NCBI GenBank assembly: GCA_964483245.1 | Contig: CAZABP010000018.1 | Coordinates: 1-64,000, forward strand | Length of the DNA stretch: 64,000 bases | DNA from: CAZABP01 sp964483245 | Lineage (GTDB): Bacteria; Planctomycetota; UBA1135; UBA2386 | Reading direction: 5' to 3' | Part shown: positions 60,813 to 64,000 of the stretch, in pieces | How positions within the stretch are numbered: position 1 is the stretch's first letter | Layout: each line of letters opens with the position of its first letter | Program-made: the position numbers and the translations under genes | The notes under the pieces: model-generated | Seen by the model: only the letters and a program-made list of their open reading frames with translations | What the model was told of the DNA's origin: nothing | Databases searched by the model: none

Positions 60813-62960
60813 TCAGAACTGACCGATGACGCCGGCGCCGCCCTGCGAGAACGTCGCGTTCAAGCCGTTCGCGCCCGTGTCGGCGACGACGATCTGGTTG
60901 AAGAACTTCGCGCCGATCAGGGACGACGAGTTCGGGACGTTCAGGTTCAGCGCACCGGTGCCCTTCGCATCGGTCGGGATCGGCAGGGCGTTCTCGGCCG
61001 ACGCGAGCAGCCAGCAGCCGTTCGCGTTGAACACCGTGAGGTCGAGCGGCAGCGGGATGCTGAGCCAGTTCGTGTCCGAGACACCGAACAGCACGGTTGC
61101 CGTGCTGCTGGGACGCGCGAACGCGACGCCGATCGTCCACGGCTCGCCGATCTGCGGCGCCTGGCTGACAGTCAGGCTCGGGCGGCCGAGCTGCCCGGCG
61201 CACGCGGTGCCGTAGTACCGGTAGCTGCTCGCCGCACCGATGAAGTCGTTCGTGCTCGCGAGCGAGTACGGGACCGAGGCGACCTCGAGGCTGCTCGCCG
61301 ACACTTCGACCGTCAGCACAGTCGAGGACGGCGCGGTGAAGCGCACGACTTCGTACAGATTGCGCGGGTCGTTGTTCTGCGCGATGACGGTCGTGCCGCT
61401 CAGGACCCGCAGGCCGAGGTTGGACCAAGCGGTGCTGGTCAGCACGTGCCGATGCCAGACCAGCGCGACCGAGACCTTCTGATTCGCGGTCACCAGGATC
61501 TGGTGCGTGCGCGGCGTCGTCGTCGACGAAATCTCGCCGGACAGCGTGCGGGCCGGGACCAGCGCATTGCCGACCGCGAGGTCGTCACGCAGGAAACCCA
61601 TCCCGTACGCGTTGCGTGTGTTGTACGGAGCGCTCGGATTCTGCGCCGAGATGTCCTCCGTGTTGCACAGCAGGATCGCCTTGACCTCGCTCGCGCTCGC
61701 GCCGGGCCGGGCGGCCTTGATCAGCGCCGCGGCGCCGGCGACCTGCGGGGACGCCATCGACGTGCCGCTCCCGGTGTAGTTCGAGGCCTCGTTGTTACGC
61801 AGCGGCATGATCGTGTTGACGCCGCAGGCAGCGATGTCGGGGAAGAACCGCTGCGTGTCGCCCGACAGCGGACCGCGGGACGAGAACGACGCGACCGCCT
61901 TCGACGTCGGCGCGACTGCGGCGACCGCGAGACCGTTCGCCGTCGACGAGCTGCCGGTCGTGCTCGAGCCGGAGTTCGCCGCGGCCGTGACCGGCAGCAG
62001 GTCGGCGTTCAGCGCGCAGGCGTCGATCGCCTGCTGGCTGACGTCGAGCGGATTCGGCGTCGAGCTGTACGACATGTTCGCCGAGGCGATGTTGAACTGC
62101 ACCTTGTCGGCGGCCGCGGTCTGGAAACCGAGCGCCTCGATCGCCAGCGAGGATCCACAGCTGCCGGCCGACTGGCAGATCGAGTAGCCGATCTTGACCG
62201 CGTCGTAGGCGTGGCCGCGATCGCCGGCGGCGTTGTTCCACGAGTTGCCGGTCGCAATGCCGGCCACGCCGGTGCCGTGGTTGTGCGGATCGTCCGGTGG
62301 TTGCGCAGCGAGCTGCTTGTTCGCGTGCAGCAGGCTGCCGCCGATGCCGCCGTCCTTCGTCTGGCTGGTGTCGTTGTTGCGGTAGTAGATCATGTGCGGC
62401 CGGCCGCTCGTCCCCATGTTCGAGTCCTGGCCGGTGTCGATGATGCCGACGCCGACGCCGGCACCGGTGATGCCGAGCGTGTTCTGCACGTAGTCGGCGT
62501 TGTGGTTGTTGGCAGCGGTCGCCGTCTTGATCATCCGCAACGGCTCGGTCGGGAGATCCGGATGGATGTAGGCGACGTTGCCCAGCTTCTCGAGCTGCGG
62601 GACGTGCTTGGGATCGATCTCGATCGTGACGGCGTTGATCAGCCAGAACGTGATCACGACGTCGCCGCCGAGCGCCCGCACCTCGGTGCGGAAGTCGGCA
62701 GTCTCCTGCTCGGCGCGCGCCTGCAGCGAGGCGACGATGCGATCGACGACGGAGGCTGGCTGCTGCGAGCGGACCGCGGCGCGGAATTCCGCCAGATCGA
62801 AGCTGCGGTCACGGAACGTGACGTTGAACCTGCGCGTCCCCGCGATCCGGCCGGGCATCGCCTCGGTCGCCGTGGTCTCGGTGGCAGCGGTGGGAGCGTT
62901 CTGGGCCGGCAGCAGCGACAGCAGCACGGCGAACGCGGACAGGGAGAATGGTCTGCGCAT
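60813..62960 (-). CDS. Secreted subtilisin-like serine protease
   Basis: A 715-residue exported protease of family S8. The start at 62960 opens a signal peptide (MRRPFSLSAFAVLLSLLPAQ). The catalytic triad is visible: D175 in GIIDTGQDS, H228 in HNHGTGVAGI, S401 in GTSMASPQVAG, with the oxyanion Asn near 329 (AAANSGS). An N-terminal propeptide-like segment covers about residues 40-140. The C-terminal 240 residues are beta-rich and include the recurrent end module (NANGCWLLASAENALPIPTD). The substrate is unknown. Repeats and hairpins follow its stop. Confidence 0.95.
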   Translation of the reverse strand: MRRPFSLSAFAVLLSLLPAQNAPTAATETTATEAMPGRIAGTRRFNVTFRDRSFDLAEFRAAVRSQQPASVVDRIVASLQARAEQETADFRTEVRALGGDVVITFWLINAVTIEIDPKHVPQLEKLGNVAYIHPDLPTEPLRMIKTATAANNHNADYVQNTLGITGAGVGVGIIDTGQDSNMGTSGRPHMIYYRNNDTSQTKDGGIGGSLLHANKQLAAQPPDDPHNHGTGVAGIATGNSWNNAAGDRGHAYDAVKIGYSICQSAGSCGSSLAIEALGFQTAAADKVQFNIASANMSYSSTPNPLDVSQQAIDACALNADLLPVTAAANSGSSTTGSSSTANGLAVAAVAPTSKAVASFSSRGPLSGDTQRFFPDIAACGVNTIMPLRNNEASNYTGSGTSMASPQVAGAAALIKAARPGASASEVKAILLCNTEDISAQNPSAPYNTRNAYGMGFLRDDLAVGNALVPARTLSGEISSTTTPRTHQILVTANQKVSVALVWHRHVLTSTAWSNLGLRVLSGTTVIAQNNDPRNLYEVVRFTAPSSTVLTVEVSASSLEVASVPYSLASTNDFIGAASSYRYYGTACAGQLGRPSLTVSQAPQIGEPWTIGVAFARPSSTATVLFGVSDTNWLSIPLPLDLTVFNANGCWLLASAENALPIPTDAKGTGALNLNVPNSSSLIGAKFFNQIVVADTGANGLNATFSQGGAGVIGQF

Positions 62961-63179
62961 CGGGGTGGGAACCTGGATGAGTTGGTAGGGAGGGCAGGAG
63001 GCGCGGAAGTCTAGCCAGAGGCGGGGGCCAGCCGGGGCCGGGCTCCGACGTGCGCGGGAGGGTCGTTGGTTCCGCGCGATGGCGTCGCGCGAAGCGGACG
63101 CCATGATCCGCGGCGATCGCCGAGCCCGGTGCCGCCGGTCGCCGCAGCGGCTGGGCGAACGCAGCCGGGACCCAGTTCC
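62961..63179. promoter_or_regulatory. Divergent intergenic region
   Basis: A 219-bp region between the divergent subtilase and permease genes, expected to hold both promoters. An inverted repeat CGCGCGA-(5)-TCGCGCG lies near 63077-63095. No -35/-10 pair was recognised with confidence. Confidence 0.35.
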
Positions 63180-64000
63180 ATGACCATCGCGGTCTTCCTG
63201 ATCGTCTACGTCGGGATGATCCTCGGGCGCCTGCCGTGGCTGGCGATCGACCGGGTCGGCGTCGCGCTGCTCGGCGCGATCCTGCTCGTCGCGTCCGGCG
63301 AACTGACATCGCGCGAGGCCTGGGAGGCGGTCGACACGGCGACGATCGCGCTGCTGTTCGGTCTGATGGTGGTCTCGGCGCAGCTCCGGCTGGGCGGGTT
63401 CTACACCTGGATCACGCACCGGATCGTCGCCGTGCCGGCGACACCGCCGCGCCTGCTGTTCGCGGTCGTGGCGCTCAGCGGTCTGCTGTCAGCGCTGCTG
63501 GTCAACGACGTGGTCTGTCTCGCCATGACCCCGGTGCTGATCGGGATCTGCGTCCGGCGGGGGCTCGATCCGGTGCCGTTCCTGCTCGGGCTGGCAGCAG
63601 CGGCGAATGTCGGGTCGGCGGCGACGCTGATCGGCAACCCGCAGAACATGCTGGTCGGGCAGCGGCTGGGGGTCTCCTTCACCGGATACCTGCTCGACTC
63701 GCTGCCGCCGGTCCTGGTCGGCCTCGCTGCTACCTGGGCCGTCCTGGTGCTCGCGTGGCGCGGGCGCTGGCAGCGCGAGCTCACGCTGCCGGCCGCGCCA
63801 GAGCCGCCGTTCGATGCCTGGCAGGCCACCAAGGGTGTTGGCGTCCTGCTGGCGCTGGTCGTGCTGTTCTCGACGGCAGCCGTGCCGCGGGAGGTCGCCG
63901 CGCTGGTCGGCGCCGGCCTGCTGCTGTTGTCGCGGCGCATGCACTCGCGCGAGATGCTCGGGCTCGTCGACTGGCAACTGTGCGTGTTGTTCGGCGGGCT
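63180..64000 (+). CDS. SLC13/ArsB-type permease, partial at right edge
   Basis: About 273 residues are visible and the frame is open at the window edge. Many hydrophobic segments fill the sequence. Family signatures are DTATIALLFGLMVVSAQL and, repeated later, ALLVNDVVCLAMTPVLIGIC and ANVGSAATLIGNPQNMLVGQ, as in the ion-transporter superfamily that includes SLC13, ArsB and NhaD. Start ATG 63180 has only a weak upstream Shine-Dalgarno (CCGGGA). The carried ion or acid is unknown; a divalent anion or Na+/dicarboxylate type is plausible. Confidence 0.85.
   Translation, partial: MTIAVFLIVYVGMILGRLPWLAIDRVGVALLGAILLVASGELTSREAWEAVDTATIALLFGLMVVSAQLRLGGFYTWITHRIVAVPATPPRLLFAVVALSGLLSALLVNDVVCLAMTPVLIGICVRRGLDPVPFLLGLAAAANVGSAATLIGNPQNMLVGQRLGVSFTGYLLDSLPPVLVGLAATWAVLVLAWRGRWQRELTLPAAPEPPFDAWQATKGVGVLLALVVLFSTAAVPREVAALVGAGLLLLSRRMHSREMLGLVDWQLCVLFGG

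Noticed and set aside
60318..63014. An 898-codon open frame on the plus strand antisense to the subtilase
   Set aside because: The sense strand has an intact signal peptide and catalytic triad; the antisense reading is Arg/Asp-rich and lacks motifs.

Overview
The window is GC-rich bacterial DNA, densely packed on both strands, with 47 protein-coding genes that I can support plus one doubtful open frame. No rRNA, tRNA, CRISPR array, insertion sequence or phage block was seen. The style fits a Planctomycetota-like organism: an extracytoplasmic-function sigma factor fused to membrane and envelope-type domains, several secreted proteins sharing one kind of C-terminal beta-rich module, a nine-haem cytochrome with an Ig-like domain, and many fused glycosyltransferases. 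This assignment is inferred from gene style and was not confirmed by a search.

Layout. 0.3-10.5 kb: secreted and metabolic genes (small secreted protein, TPR-like protein, pirin, secreted repeat protein, membrane protein, nine-haem cytochrome c, metallo-beta-lactamase-fold protein with a ferredoxin-like N-terminus, lipoprotein). 10.5-21.1 kb: a possible envelope-sensing region with two tandem paralogues carrying carboxypeptidase-regulatory-like domains, a cupredoxin-like lipoprotein translationally coupled to a HAMP-GGDEF-EAL protein, and an 850-residue sigma-factor fusion. 21.2-23.5 kb: a hypothetical protein, a VOC protein and a secreted protein. 23.5-33.8 kb (minus strand): a six-gene surface-polysaccharide operon containing an ABC exporter (Wzm/Wzt type), an FkbM-like methyltransferase and three multidomain glycosyltransferases; four of its five junctions are 4-bp stop/start overlaps and the fifth has a 2-bp gap.

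34.3-40.8 kb: an HExxH peptidase-like protein coupled to a YceH-type protein, two small hypotheticals, then a minus-strand group (thioredoxin lipoprotein, DinB-like protein, outer-membrane barrel, phosphotransferase/P-loop kinase fusion). 40.9-48.4 kb (plus strand): GT9 glycosyltransferase, UPF0104-type membrane protein, B12-binding radical SAM enzyme, DegT aminotransferase, and two HEAT-like proteins. This looks like a glycolipid or modified-lipid pathway of unknown product. 48.5-54.2 kb: a DapC-like aminotransferase, two overlapping ArnT-like GT39 membrane glycosyltransferases and a second DegT-type protein. 54.2-63.0 kb: dihaem cytochrome c peroxidase, small hypothetical, B3/4-domain protein, tryptophanase, TPR lipoprotein, haem-copper-oxidase-like membrane protein and secreted subtilase. 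A partial SLC13/ArsB-type permease runs off the right edge.

The dominant themes are cell-envelope glycan synthesis and export, extracytoplasmic sensing, and periplasmic c-type cytochrome chemistry. Most start sites were chosen from overlaps with neighbouring genes, ribosome-binding sites or signal peptides. All family calls come from recognising motifs by eye.
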